The notes beneath the pieces were generated by a model. It was not told the origin of the DNA and did not search any database. It saw nothing but the letters and a program-made list of their open reading frames with translations. A stretch of 36,068 bases of DNA from Chara braunii (lineage: Eukaryota > Streptophyta > Charophyceae > Charales > Characeae), in NCBI GenBank assembly GCA_003427395.1, contig BFEA01000191.1:2384804-2420871 (forward strand). The letters run 5' to 3'. The translations under genes and the position numbers were made by a program. This document shows positions 19,983 to 30,258 of this stretch, in pieces (position 1 is the stretch's first letter; each line of letters starts with the position of its first letter).

Positions 19983-21354
19983 ATGGACAAATGGCGTTTT
20001 GATTGCCGCGGTAGTTGGGAACCCCCTTTGAGAATTACTAAGCAGGATCAGAGGCGGGCCAATGAGAGGGCACAGGATTACCGATGGAGCGAGGGGCGGT
20101 TAGAAAAGCGAAAGACGGATGGTAGTGGAATCTGGATGGCCGTGGCTCATCCGTTCATGAGGTATGATTGGGTTAAGTCGGCGCACGAGGACACTGCAGC
20201 CCACTTCGCCGTCCGGATTACGGAGGCGGCGATTGATAACAATGAATGGTATTGGTCCAATATTCGTGACGATGTTAAATTCATCGTCCGAAATTGTTTG
20301 GTCTGTGCCGCCGACAAGGCCCCGTGATCGATAGTGCCCACCGTAGTTGAACGACCGTTCCAAAGGGTCAGTATGGATACCACGGATATTGTCGTGCCCC
20401 CTAGGCCAAATAACTGTGAATATTTAATCCTTTTGGTATTTGTGGATCATTTCTCTAAATGGATCGAGGCGTATCCGTGAAAGACGCGACAGGCGGCGGA
20501 GATCGCGCACTATGTCAACCGTTTTCTCGGAATGCATTAGGACACAAAGGAGATCCTGACGGACAACGGGGCAGAATTCATAGGGGAACTCCTGAGGACC
20601 CTGGTCCTACATGGTGTCAATATTGCCCCCCATATGTTGCAATCGAATGGACTGGTAGAAAACACGAACCGAGTAATCAAGACGGCATTGAGGCGTAATA
20701 TCGCGGCGAAAGACACGAGGGCTTTGCCCGATATCGTGGACCACATCCTGGCTATTCACCGGGGAACACCCCACGAGTCTACCAGCCTGACCCCCTTCCA
20801 ATTGCGAACCAATAGTTTGGCCTGTGTGGCCCTACCGAGCCTAAATGACGAAAAGACCCTTCCGCGACGAGCCACTAGAGCAACGGTTAAGGATAAGGCC
20901 CAACGCCACCTAGAATTGATGGAAAGGGCCCTACCCCTGTGCCCGAAAGAGACAGCGAATGACCGAAATGGCCCACGGACGATAGGTCCGGAGCTACAAG
21001 GCCCGAAATGAGAACGTTGGACCCCGACCCCAGTACAAATTGGGGGACGTAGTGCAGGTGAGGAAATGTGCTCCCCAAGGCAAGATAGCACCACGATTCT
21101 TCGGGTGATTTCGCGTAGTCGAGCTCGGTCCTAGCGTAGTGAACACGGTGAGGCTTGCGCCAGAGGTGTCGGCAAGTCGATCGGCTCGACCGATCATCCG
21201 ACACGTGTCCTATCTTCGTCCCCTTCCTCCTCCGTCTCTCCCCTTGTCCATGTCTTCCCTCGATTCCAAAGAAGAAGACAACGACCTTGAACTTGAATAT
21301 TCTGACTCTCCTCCCTCCCAGCTTTCATCTCCACCTTCTCCCCCATCGCCATGA
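19983..21354 (+). pseudogene. Element 2 integrase and C-terminal tail, broken
   Basis: Integrase inserts the cDNA. The zinc domain has an H-X5-H pair (AHEDTAAHF, about 20184-20210) and NCLVC (about 20295-20309). The core has VSMDTTDIV, LTDNGAEF and GLVEN, that is D, D and E, with about 31 residues between the last two instead of the usual 35, suggesting a small deletion. Stops lie at 20325 (TGA), 20478 (TGA) and 20538 (TAG). A frameshift near 20940 leads to a C-terminal domain (QYKLGDVVQVRK, then IAPRFFG, TGA at 21106, and VNTVRLAPEVS). The tail is Ser/Pro-rich and acidic, ending SPPSPPSP at TGA 21352-21354. No chromodomain. The stop overlaps the ORF3 start. Confidence 0.82.
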
Positions 21355-21833
21355 GCTTTTCTACTGAGCAGGTCATCAGCGAATGACTAATGAGACCCGG
21401 GGGCCACATCTCGTCGATACTACAGGTGCAACGACCACGATTAAGTCCAGATGTGCTCCGATTCGCGACTTTCTTCAGTACGACAGCCATCCACGCGGCG
21501 GCAGGGTTTCGGTTCGCGAGAACCAACGAGCGAGCAAGAGTATTGGCTGAGGTGTTGGCTTTCCTGCGACTGTCTCCACCAGGTGTCAGCCACGTGACAG
21601 TGATCGTCGCCTTCACCGACGATCTTACGGCTTTGCATCTAGCGGCTCATACAGGTGTCTTCCGGCAGCGACTTTGGGCATGGGATCTCACGACTGTCTG
21701 GGTCCAGTTGTTAGCCCAACCGGGCGATCAGATAAACTCCACCAGCGACATTGACCTCAGCCAACTCCGGATCTCTCTTGACGCGCCGGAGATCGTCCTC
21801 CCGCAACTTCTCCCTTTTACATTGCCTCAATGA
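21351..21833 (+). pseudogene. Element 2 ORF3, unknown function, in env position
   Basis: About 160 codons. ATG at 21351 overlaps the pol TGA (ATGA, 21351-21354). One internal TGA at 21384-21386 could derive from CGA; the rest of the frame is open to TGA at 21831-21833. It is rich in Leu/Ala/Arg, with a central stretch ATFFSTTAIHAAAGFRFA and a C-terminal LPQLLPFTLPQ. I see no signal peptide, transmembrane pattern or Cys framework typical of an envelope glycoprotein, and no known domain. The stop overlaps the ORF4 ATG. The linkage suggests translation after termination on the pol message. Confidence 0.6.
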
Positions 21834-22288
21834 ACCGGCACCACCTCTCGACCTTTAAGCTTCCTTCTGATCTCCCTATCTTCTGGCAGTCCGCTACGGG
21901 CCCTTCCCTCTCCTTTCGAATCAGGCGGCTGGACGTACTAATCTTGGTCGCGAGCAAGTGGGCGGAGTGGTGGCACGCGTACGTTGCACTCAGTTTTTGT
22001 CTTCTCGAGCTGGTGTTTCATTGGGCCGAGCCGACAGATAAAGACGAGGAAGATGAAGTTCTCGATGATGGTGTGGAGCTGCTGATCGCCCAAGCCTGGA
22101 GGACGGACACGGAGGGGGAGCTGGTGGGGATACTCTTTGGAAAGGTGCGCGACGAAAATCTCGAGCCGATTACGAACGAAGTGCTGGTGTTCCTGGCCCA
22201 GCTCGTGGATGATCTACCTCTGGAGATCCTTTCGCGTTGCAACGAACGATCCACGACCGCGACGCTCCCTCGAACGTTGGCCCCATAG
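21830..22288 (+). CDS. Element 2 ORF4, unknown function, in env position
   Basis: An intact 152-codon frame starting at the ATG of an ATGA overlap (21830-21833) and ending TAG at 22286-22288. Features: a Trp-rich middle (SKWAEWWHAYVALSFCLLELVFHW) that is hydrophobic but short for a membrane anchor, then a strongly acidic stretch (DKDEEDEVLDDGVELL) and a Leu/Glu-rich C-terminus. It is not recognised. It is the only uninterrupted frame in Element 2's pol-distal region. Position and coupling suggest an accessory protein of the element. Confidence 0.6.
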   Translation: MNRHHLSTFKLPSDLPIFWQSATGPSLSFRIRRLDVLILVASKWAEWWHAYVALSFCLLELVFHWAEPTDKDEEDEVLDDGVELLIAQAWRTDTEGELVGILFGKVRDENLEPITNEVLVFLAQLVDDLPLEILSRCNERSTTATLPRTLAP

Positions 22289-22456
22289 CTATTGTGGTTC
22301 ACGTTACCGGACCATATTAAGCGACGTCCCTGTCACTTCGCCAGATCGAAAGCTACAAATTCCTCCATAACTCCAAATGCTGACGAGACAGGAACCAATC
22401 CGATCAGCCGACAGACTCAGGGTTGAGGCCTCCAACAATCCAAGCCCTTGTAACTA

Positions 22457-22537
22457 TATGCCGCCAGGGTTCTAACCTGGGTCTCCATTGTCCTGACACT
22501 AGGACGCCGGTGTGCTAGACATACGTACTACAACATA
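22457..22537 (-). other. tRNA-like sequence with Pol III A and B boxes
   Basis: On the minus strand 7 bases (22537-22531) can pair, with two G-U pairs, with 22463-22457 as an acceptor stem. 22480-22464 forms a perfect 5-bp T-arm with loop TTAGAAC. TAGCACACCGG (22517-22507) resembles an A box and GGTTAGAACCC (22477-22467) a B box, 40 bp apart. The anticodon arm is irregular (GTCCT...AGGAC), so a functional tRNA is unlikely. A tRNA pseudogene or the head of a tRNA-derived SINE fits better. Confidence 0.4.
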
Positions 22538-24200
22538 AGTCTCAACGGCCCCTCTTACCCGTCCTCTCCCTTTTGTCCTAGACAACCGCCGACTTCTCGT
22601 TAGGTGCCCTTGGCCCCTATCCTGCGAACAGGACTTCGACCAAGGGCGCGGGCCCTAACCGAGACCTAAGAAGGCGTTTTCGCCTTCCTCCCACAATTCT
22701 CACAATCAAATATATATATATATATAAATCACCTGAACTCACCTCCTGCAGTCTAGTACAGGTAGGCTAGGTCTCCATCTTGGCCCACCGCAGTCTGGGT
22801 GATCGTGCCAGGTCTACGGCCTACCACGCTTGTTAGTTTAGCGGTGGTGCCCTCGCAGGTTGCGTCGCGATAGGCTTTCTCCTGATAAACATTCAATCAG
22901 GACTCAAAAAAAGACTCGACTCGACCTTTATCCCACGCCGGTCCGCAGGAGTAAAACCCTCCTAGGTGGCCACACCCGTTTAAGTCTTTACTCCCTAGGC
23001 CCGATGTAGGCCCGCTGGTCAGGTTGTGCCGATCAGCAACCGACACTAGGGGTTGCGCCCCAGTGATGCTAAACTCTATCGTTAGCAGGGTATTCTCATA
23101 CATGTTTCAGGATTAGCACATGTGGCTGGACGGTGGGTCGCAACAATACAAGCCCATTGCGGGACTACGCAGAGGTCTGTCATACGTAAAAGGTATTTAC
23201 CAGCCCTCTGTGGGACAACACAGGGGATCGTGGCAACCTCTCCACATTTACAAACAGAATCACCGCCAGTTGCACAAGGCCGTGACTTCCTTACGTGATC
23301 AGAGCAGGAAGCCACGCATCCCAGTGACATCCCCCAAAGGAAACTATTAGCGACCTCTCCAAACTCTCAACAGTGGCCAAGCAACAAACATGGTCCTTCT
23401 CGTCAGGCTTTATCATACCAACCTTGCTTACCATGCCACCAATCTGGTAACCACCCTTCATACGAGGGAGGTCTCACTCCACAGGTCTCCCAGCATGCAG
23501 CGGGTTGCCTCCTCAAAAACCAAGGCACCCCTACCATAGCACAACTCAGACTTGAGAGACCAACTTATGGGTCCTCATCACAACTCGACAACATACATTC
23601 GGCATGGCAAGCATCTGAGTCTCAAGGACTCACAAATCCATGGAATTCTTATACTTTCACAAGGACAGACTGCACTCCCTCTCCTTATACCTGGCCCCGT
23701 TACCTGCCTGCGGGCAGATCGCACAAGTATACCGGAGAGTAGGCAGTTCACATACATTCCATTCGCATGGTGCACAACATTCAAGATGTCGTTCATACAT
23801 TCAACATTCACCATACATCCGGATAAATTCACACATGTGAGAGTGAGTGTGATCGTCATGTACAAAGGATAGTCTCAAACCTCACTCAACTTAGATATAC
23901 ACTCAGGGATGAGATATCTCATCCTAAAATCCCCAGGGTAACCTTGTCTTCAAACCCACACAAAACAACTCACCCCACCCTGAATATAGTACATGGATAT
24001 CTGTACAGGGAATCCCCAAAACAACTCAGTATTCTATTGCCACTTAGTGTACGCCCCCTATTTTACATGATCCTAGTTACAGCGGCCATCCCATGCTGTA
24101 GGTCCCATCTACACACTCAACGTCGTAGGTGTCCACCCTGCCTAAGTAATAGCAAAATCGTCAAAGAAATATCCAGTTTTTAAATCAGGTGAACCAGACC
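22538..24200. other. Non-coding spacer between Elements 2 and 3
   Basis: No gene seen; the open frames are short and featureless. It includes a small (TA)n run at 22710-22727. Element 3's 3' untranslated region and LTR should lie somewhere here, but I found no sequence matching the region right of 33735. Confidence 0.5.
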
Positions 24201-26742
24201 CTACTCACTCATCTCCTCCTGGTTCTGCCTGTACAACTGAGCTCTACCCCCATCTACAACTCGTTCCACCACTCTACCCTGCCTATCATACATCTTCCCA
24301 TCATACTCCGAGACCTTCCCGTCTGCCTGGTCCTTTAGGAATTTGAGGCACTATAATGCCCTGTGCTCTTCTTTCGTACAATAGAAGCAGGTCGAGTCGA
24401 AAGACTTCCTTGGCCTCTTCTTCTTCCGCTGGGGCCCTGCTGGCGATGGGGTCTCATAGGCCTCTCTGTCCAACTCATGGCACTGAGGCACGTCCCTGGG
24501 TCTCTCAAATCCTGCCTTCGACTCTCGCGGACTGGGCCCTGGTTGCGCCCTTGCTCCCTCTGGCTCATAGTCAGGAGTATCCAACCTCTGGGGCCTGCGT
24601 GCGATGATGTCTTCTATTGCACCTCCCACCTCGCTCTCAAGAGGTTGCTCCATCCTGGATTCTGGTGAAAACAAGCTCGCATCCTCCTGCATAGTGTGGA
24701 CTGCCTCCAGCAGCACGTCCATGGATCCTCCTGTCGAGCCTTGGAGGGGCTCATCACTGGCCGAGGGCAGCCTTTCCTCAAGCGACGGTGGCATGGCAGG
24801 GCCTGCAGCCATCGTGGGTAGCACCGCAAGCTCCGTAGGGGCTCTGAATTCGAAGGCTTCCCTCTCAGCCTTCCTCTTGGCCTCTAGGCTCCAAAATGAC
24901 TCTTCCCATAGGTGCCTCTTGCTGAGGCTCGGCCACAACTGGTTGCTCTGATACGCCATGTCTTGGCTGACTCTGCTCTCCTGGCCTGCTACTCTTCGCC
25001 CCATCCCTGTTGCCATGGAGTTGCTGCGTCAATTCCAGGATGGTGGCGGCCTGGCTAGCCACCAGAGCCCTGAGCTCACGGACTTCCGCCTCAACGGTCC
25101 CCAACCGTGACTCCAGCCCTGCTTCCTTCAGTTCCCTCCTTCTCAGATCTGCCTCCAACATCATATACCTGTCAAAGGAGGTCTCGGACACGGAGCGAAT
25201 CCTGTGATCCAAATACTCATCAACTCTCTGTGAGGTTTCGACCTCCGCCTTGCCTGGGGTCGTCAACCCTTCGCCATGACGAGCAAGAAACTCTTCCCAC
25301 ATCTCCCGGAGCCCATATGGTTTGTAGGGCGGTGGCGGACTTGGGAGTACCCCCGCTGCTTCCAATCTTTGCCCCTCCTGCCGGATTTCCTCCCAGCGTC
25401 TTGCCACTCTAGCCCGTTTCTCCTCAGCCGTTGCTTTCGCTGGTACTTCCTCTACCGTGCGTTGTTCGACTTCCCCCGAGATCCCCGTTTCCACCTCTCT
25501 CTCGGTCTGACCTGGTTCCCGGGGTGACTCCGCAGGTATGACCGCTTCCAGACTAGGTTGCTCCAGAGCATGGGCGGCCAGATGGCTATCAATCAGGCTG
25601 TCTGCCTCCCTTCTCAGACTGGCCCCCTCCGCCTCACTTGCCTCCATTCCTGTCGGCGATAGGGCTGTCTCCGGCACCGAGATCGAGACTTCCTCCCTTT
25701 GTACTTTCTTCCTCGTATCTGGCGGGCTCTCGAGTGGACTACCGAGCCTCAGCCCCACGGCTGGTCCCTGAGGGGGAGTGTCTTCCTCAACTTCTATGAT
25801 CTCGTCCCCAATCCGATCTTTCGTAGCACTCGGCTCCTCCTCTTGTTCAGGGTCTGGAACGTCCTCTTGTGGTACCTCCGTGATGGCCTCAATGCGCCCC
25901 TCACTCATCGGCGGCTCTCTCCACTGGGCAGCGTCCAGGTGTGCCTCTAACTCTTGCAATAACCCTTCGACGATCGGTATCTCTTCCTGTTTATGCTGTG
26001 GCGCTTCCCCCAGTCCTCCTCTAGTATAGCGGTGGAACTCTACCGGCCCCAGTCCACCCTCGGGGTGCTCCTCCTGTCGTTCTGCCTCAGGCACGTCCTC
26101 CTCTTCCCGCCTAGCAAGCGCCTTCCGTCCTCTCCGCGAGGTTCGGTCCTCCGCGGGCTCAGGTTCCCTCTGCCTGCTGCTCCTAAGGCGCCTTTCGACT
26201 CTAGGCCAAGGTGGTTCTGGCTGCCGGAATGCCGCCCTCAAGTGCGCTCTACAACTATCCCAATCTTGGGCCATGCCCCTGATCTGTCTGGCCAAAGGTC
26301 TCTCCGCCTTTCGGGTCCACAGGGGTAATGTCGTCATCCATTCGCTTTGCAGTATTCCCTGGTTCTGCATGAATTGCTCGAATGCTGGGACGAACTCCTC
26401 TGCATTCCCAATCTCTAGCCGAATAGGTCTTCCATCAGGCCCCACAGGCGACGGTCGCAGCTCTTGCATCCGCGCCTCCACTTCCGACCTCGTTCGAGCC
26501 TCCCTACGAATCTGTGCGATGGGCTCCATAAACCTGCCAACTCCCCTCAACCTCTCGATCGTCTGAGTCACGGTCCACCCCATATGGTCAGCGTGGCTCC
26601 AGAACTCGTCCATGAATAACTCGATATCCCCATCGTTATATACTGGAGTGCTTGCTCGACGGTAAGGCCCATGCCGTCCATGTCCTTCTGATGCTCCCGC
26701 CGGCCGTCGTGGTGGCCGTGTCCCCCTCCCTCCTCTTGGCAT
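24201..26742 (-). pseudogene. Element 3 ORF downstream of pol: second Gag-like protein
   Basis: About 846 codons. The chosen ATG at 26742 (MPRGGRGTRPPRRP) begins a basic Gly/Arg/Pro N-terminus; the frame upstream to 26877 looks non-coding. Residues about 38-95 and 110-173 are two similar helical modules (GDIELFMDEF and GNAEEFVPAF, each followed by an A.QIR or ARQIR segment) of capsid type. A long acidic Pro/Glu-rich middle follows, then a coiled coil (about 25150-25010). A frameshift near 24890 leads to a second frame whose CCHC knuckle (24389-24348, C-X2-C-X4-H-X4-C) has TAG in place of its 13th codon. About 50 more codons run to TAG at 24203-24201. It lies 164 nt after the integrase stop. 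Confidence 0.75.
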
Positions 26743-26757
26743 GGCTGCAAGTCCGTC

Positions 26758-26800
26758 CTGCACAACAGGCGAAGGAGACAACAGGCACGCGCCGGGGTAA
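26758..26800 (-). promoter_or_regulatory. Possible 3' splice site before the second gag-like ORF
   Basis: On the minus strand a T/C-rich stretch ends TTGTGCAG|GAC at 26758/26757, 15 bases before the ORF ATG. It could let the downstream ORF be expressed from a spliced RNA, as env is in retroviruses. The donor is unknown and the evidence is sequence only. Confidence 0.25.
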
Positions 26801-26905
26801 GCAAACAGGCGACGAAGAGACACACTCAGGCCAAACCAAGCACATGCCCCAAGCAATCCTCCTAATCTACAACCCATCTATTCCATTCCAAGGGGACTGG
26901 GTTGC

Positions 26906-29900
26906 CTATCTCACCTCTTCTCTGGCCACGAATTTTTTCAACCTCGTCCCTGACACCCAGTCTTTCCACTCTGCTCCATTCAGCTCCTCGATCTGGTATG
27001 CGCCGAACTCTCCGCATCGCACGATTCGATAGGGACCTAACCACCTCTTGTCCAGCTTCCTGGACCATTGTTTTTCCAGGGATGAATCATACAAGAGCAC
27101 GACGTCCCCAACTACCAAGGGTACCTTTCGTACACGAGCCGACTGATCCCAGCGAGCCTTATCGTCCATACGGCTCCTCTCTACCTGGTCGGATGCCTCC
27201 TGGACCCTTTCCTCAATCGTGCCCACCTGCCGAGCTCGAATATCGAGCAATTCTTTGAAAGACAGATTTACCTCCAAGTCCTGACGCCTCCAAGTCTTTA
27301 GGAAGCTCTCGATTGGAAAGGTAGCATGTCTTCCATACCACAGTGTGGCCGGCGCGTACTTAGTGGTCCTTTTCACTGTGATGTTCTCAACGAAGAAGGC
27401 GGCCCTCAGATACCTCGGCCACTGGCTGGGCTTACCTTCGGTCCATTTTGCTAGTTGTGCCGTAATGGTACTATGACCCCTTTCCACCGGAGCATTTGCC
27501 TGTGGGTGGGCGGCCGTGGTGTAGTTAGCCACTACCCCATATCTTGACAACAACTCTTGCACCTCCTGACACGTGAACTCCGACCCCCTGTCCATTACGA
27601 ATTCCCTAACGAACGGGTAGCGTAGGTAATACTCCTCGATGCAGCTGACCAGAACTGGCCCAGTCTTCGTACGGATTGCCCGTCCATCTACGAAGCCAGA
27701 TAGGTTGTCGCGCGCATCGAAGATATAGTTGTAGCAATGATCTCCAAGGGGCATGAACAACAAGTCGAGGTGTACTACGGCCCCGACCTCTCTCTCCAGC
27801 CTTGGATGCAGTGGCTCTCCTGGCCTTAGACAAGACTGCTCCTGGCACGGCACACAGGAACGGCAGAATTTCCCAACCATCTCCATCATCCCGTCCCAGT
27901 AGTATAACTCACTTATTTTGGCATATGTGGCAGTAATTCCCCGGTGTCCGCCTTCAATGCCATCGTGAAGCGCTGCTATGACGTCGATTTGACGGTTGCG
28001 ACCACATACCACCCGCCTGGGGTTTCCTACTTTCCTTCTTACGAAGAGATGACCGTCCCTTACTAGGTAACGATCCCTCATCATTTGCGCCCTATGGCTT
28101 GCGTCTCTATCACGCATCTCGCAGGATAAGAGAAGTCCCAACTCTAGGTAAATCCCTTCATACTCCTCTGCACGGAATGCCTCCTTGATCTCTCCCTCTT
28201 CAAACTCGTCATCCTGGCTCTCCAACACCGTGCCTCTTCCTTCGGCCGGGTTTAGTGAGCTTTCCAGATCAAGGGACTCCTGCAGAAGTGCATTGACGAG
28301 GAGGTACATCCCTCCCATTAATTCCTCGTGACGTTTTACCTTATCCGGGCCCTCCTCTATCGTCAGTACCTCATGCACCATACAATGGCTACCGGCGAGT
28401 GCCAACTTGGTCATCAATTGGACGTCCTTACCACCCCAGGGATCCTCTTCTTCGAAAGGCTTGAGCACCAACCCAACTTTCCGCTCATACCCCTTAGGCG
28501 CGTGCCAGATAGGATGGTCAACGCAGCTGGGGACTCGTGGGGACCACTTATTGATGTGGAGGCGGAGGTCCTCGTCCTGGTCCAGAAAGCCATCAATAGG
28601 GGGCGTATCCTCTACAGCTTCCCCGTCGTGCCTATCCCAGTTGATGCGACTTAGCCCATCTGCCCTGTTCTTGTTCCCTGGGATCCGTTCCAACTCGAAG
28701 TTGAACATCCAGATGTAGGTCAACCACCTGGCAACTGTTGGATCGGACGGAACATAATTCCTCAGGGAGAAAGCCAGAGCCGTTGGGTCTACCCTTAAGA
28801 TGAACCTCCTACCGAAGATGTAGTTTCGAAAAATCCGCAAGCAATGAAGGACGGCGAGAGTCTCCCTCTTGAATTGAGAGTAGTTTCTTTCTGACGTACA
28901 CAGCGTGCGACTCTCAAAGCGCAACGGCCTCTCCTTCCCCTTGAGGTCTGCTTGGATTTGAACTCCACCCAAGGCCGTCGGTCCTGCATCCGTCTCCACA
29001 ATGAACGGTCTCGTCTCCGTGGCGTCATAATCAGGCGCACCCAGTACCAACCCTCCTTCCCGGAACTCCTCCTTCATGTTGGCCACAACCTCTTCCTGAT
29101 CCTCACCCCAGGTCCACTCCTGATCCTGCCGGACCAGCTTCCTTAACTGCTCTGTCTTTGCCGCAAAGTTCTTGACGAAGGACCTCCAGAACCCACACTT
29201 ACCCAGGAAGCTCCTTACATCTGTTACAGAGCAGAATGGCACCGGCCACTCAACTATCTTATCCGTCTTCTTAACATCCGGCCGCCGACCATTCTCATTA
29301 CAGACGAACCCCAAGATAGTCGCCTCCCTCATACAGTGCTTAGACTTAGGCCCACTGGCCGAAAGGTTGTACTCCTCAAGCAAGCCTAAGGCTTTATCAA
29401 GATCCTGAACGTGCCTCCAGACAAACCGCCTTACTCCAGGCAGGACCTCATCGTCTTCCCTTTTTCGCGGCCCTTTCACTGCCAGGTCATCAATGTACGG
29501 CTGCGTGATGTGTGGACTAACTGTCTGCATGACCCGGATCATATTCCTCTGGACCATTGCCACCGCATTCGCCCACCCTTGTGGAGCCACATTCATGTGG
29601 ATAAGCCCTCGAGGTGTGTGCATAGCTGTCACTGGTCGGTCTGGCGGGTAGACCGGAAATTGGTCATATCCGGAATAGAGGTCAATAAGTGAAATTATCG
29701 GTCTCCCAGCGCATGATTCCGACAACGCATCAGCATTTGGTAACCCACCTGCGTCCCGCACTGTCACCGCATTCAGTCTCTGCAAGTCGTGCACCCACCT
29801 TAGCGTTCCGTTGGGCTTAATAAAACAGAACCACGGGGATGCATAGGGTCCGCTCGAGTAATCGGCGACGTGCATACGTATTTTGCCATCGAGGTAGTCC

Positions 29901-30211
29901 ACTACCTTCTTCTCTTCGTCCGGATCTGGGTATCGCGCCCCTCTTAGATTCCATGGCTCGTGCGGCACGGTATGGATGCGGATCATTGGAATCTTGTCCA
30001 CATCCAACCTGCCACGCTCCTCGTCGTTGAATGCATAGGCGCAATGTCTTTTCTTCATCAGCTCCACCATCAGGGCTCTTTCCCGAGGTAGTAGGAAGTC
30101 CGGTTCTCCCACTATCAACTTCCCTTCGTTCTCCTCATTGATACGGCATGGCCCTTCTGACGCGCTTTCCCTCATCCGCCGTATCAACGCTCGCTCCCGT
30201 TCGTAGTACAC
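26906..30211 (-). CDS. pol: Element 3 RT, RNase H and integrase (intact 1101-codon frame)
   Basis: Uninterrupted frame, residues counted from 30211 (a GTG within the polyprotein; the frame stays open to about 30330, so this is not a true start). RT about 100-350 with SLIDLYSGYDQF (Asp177) and YIDD at 239-242. RNase H about 400-520 with Asp408, Glu450, Asp475 and Asp518. A linker of about 210 residues precedes the integrase zinc domain. Integrase has His749, His756, Cys786 and Cys789; catalytic Asp816, Asp874 and Glu910, with exactly 35 residues between the last two; and a C-terminal domain ending near 1100 with GPYRIVRCGEFGAYQI. All expected catalytic residues are present. It would reverse-transcribe and integrate the element. 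No chromodomain follows. Confidence 0.93.
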   Translation of the reverse strand: MYYERERALIRRMRESASEGPCRINEENEGKLIVGEPDFLLPRERALMVELMKKRHCAYAFNDEERGRLDVDKIPMIRIHTVPHEPWNLRGARYPDPDEEKKVVDYLDGKIRMHVADYSSGPYASPWFCFIKPNGTLRWVHDLQRLNAVTVRDAGGLPNADALSESCAGRPIISLIDLYSGYDQFPVYPPDRPVTAMHTPRGLIHMNVAPQGWANAVAMVQRNMIRVMQTVSPHITQPYIDDLAVKGPRKREDDEVLPGVRRFVWRHVQDLDKALGLLEEYNLSASGPKSKHCMREATILGFVCNENGRRPDVKKTDKIVEWPVPFCSVTDVRSFLGKCGFWRSFVKNFAAKTEQLRKLVRQDQEWTWGEDQEEVVANMKEEFREGGLVLGAPDYDATETRPFIVETDAGPTALGGVQIQADLKGKERPLRFESRTLCTSERNYSQFKRETLAVLHCLRIFRNYIFGRRFILRVDPTALAFSLRNYVPSDPTVARWLTYIWMFNFELERIPGNKNRADGLSRINWDRHDGEAVEDTPPIDGFLDQDEDLRLHINKWSPRVPSCVDHPIWHAPKGYERKVGLVLKPFEEEDPWGGKDVQLMTKLALAGSHCMVHEVLTIEEGPDKVKRHEELMGGMYLLVNALLQESLDLESSLNPAEGRGTVLESQDDEFEEGEIKEAFRAEEYEGIYLELGLLLSCEMRDRDASHRAQMMRDRYLVRDGHLFVRRKVGNPRRVVCGRNRQIDVIAALHDGIEGGHRGITATYAKISELYYWDGMMEMVGKFCRSCVPCQEQSCLRPGEPLHPRLEREVGAVVHLDLLFMPLGDHCYNYIFDARDNLSGFVDGRAIRTKTGPVLVSCIEEYYLRYPFVREFVMDRGSEFTCQEVQELLSRYGVVANYTTAAHPQANAPVERGHSTITAQLAKWTEGKPSQWPRYLRAAFFVENITVKRTTKYAPATLWYGRHATFPIESFLKTWRRQDLEVNLSFKELLDIRARQVGTIEERVQEASDQVERSRMDDKARWDQSARVRKVPLVVGDVVLLYDSSLEKQWSRKLDKRWLGPYRIVRCGEFGAYQIEELNGAEWKDWVSGTRLKKFVAREEVR

Positions 30212-30258
30212 CTCCTCGTCCTCGGTAACCAGAACGGGAACTGGGCGGCACTTTTTGT

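Larger units (their letters stand above)
13967..22288 (+). mobile_element. Element 2: Ty3/gypsy-type retroelement with extra ORFs, decayed
   Basis: Coding order on the + strand: ORF at 13967-14495, LTR-like promoter and PBS-like site, gag, protease, RT, RNase H, PHD-like finger, integrase, ORF3, ORF4. RT before integrase gives Ty3/gypsy order. No chromodomain was seen. The 5' LTR appears to end just before 14711, but no matching 3' LTR copy was recognised after 22288, so the element is 3'-truncated or its LTR is beyond recognition. Many nonsense codons and at least five frameshifts are present. The outer borders given are those of the coding parts. Confidence 0.75.

Noticed and set aside
21351-22288. 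Envelope glycoprotein in Element 2
   Set aside because: ORF3 and ORF4 lack a signal peptide, a clear membrane anchor, a Cys framework and a cleavage site.
26743-26877. N-terminal extension of the second Gag ORF to 26877
   Set aside because: The extension is Leu/Cys-rich, crosses the splice-acceptor-like site and looks untranslated. ATG 26742 begins the basic Gly/Arg/Pro segment typical of a Gag N-terminus.
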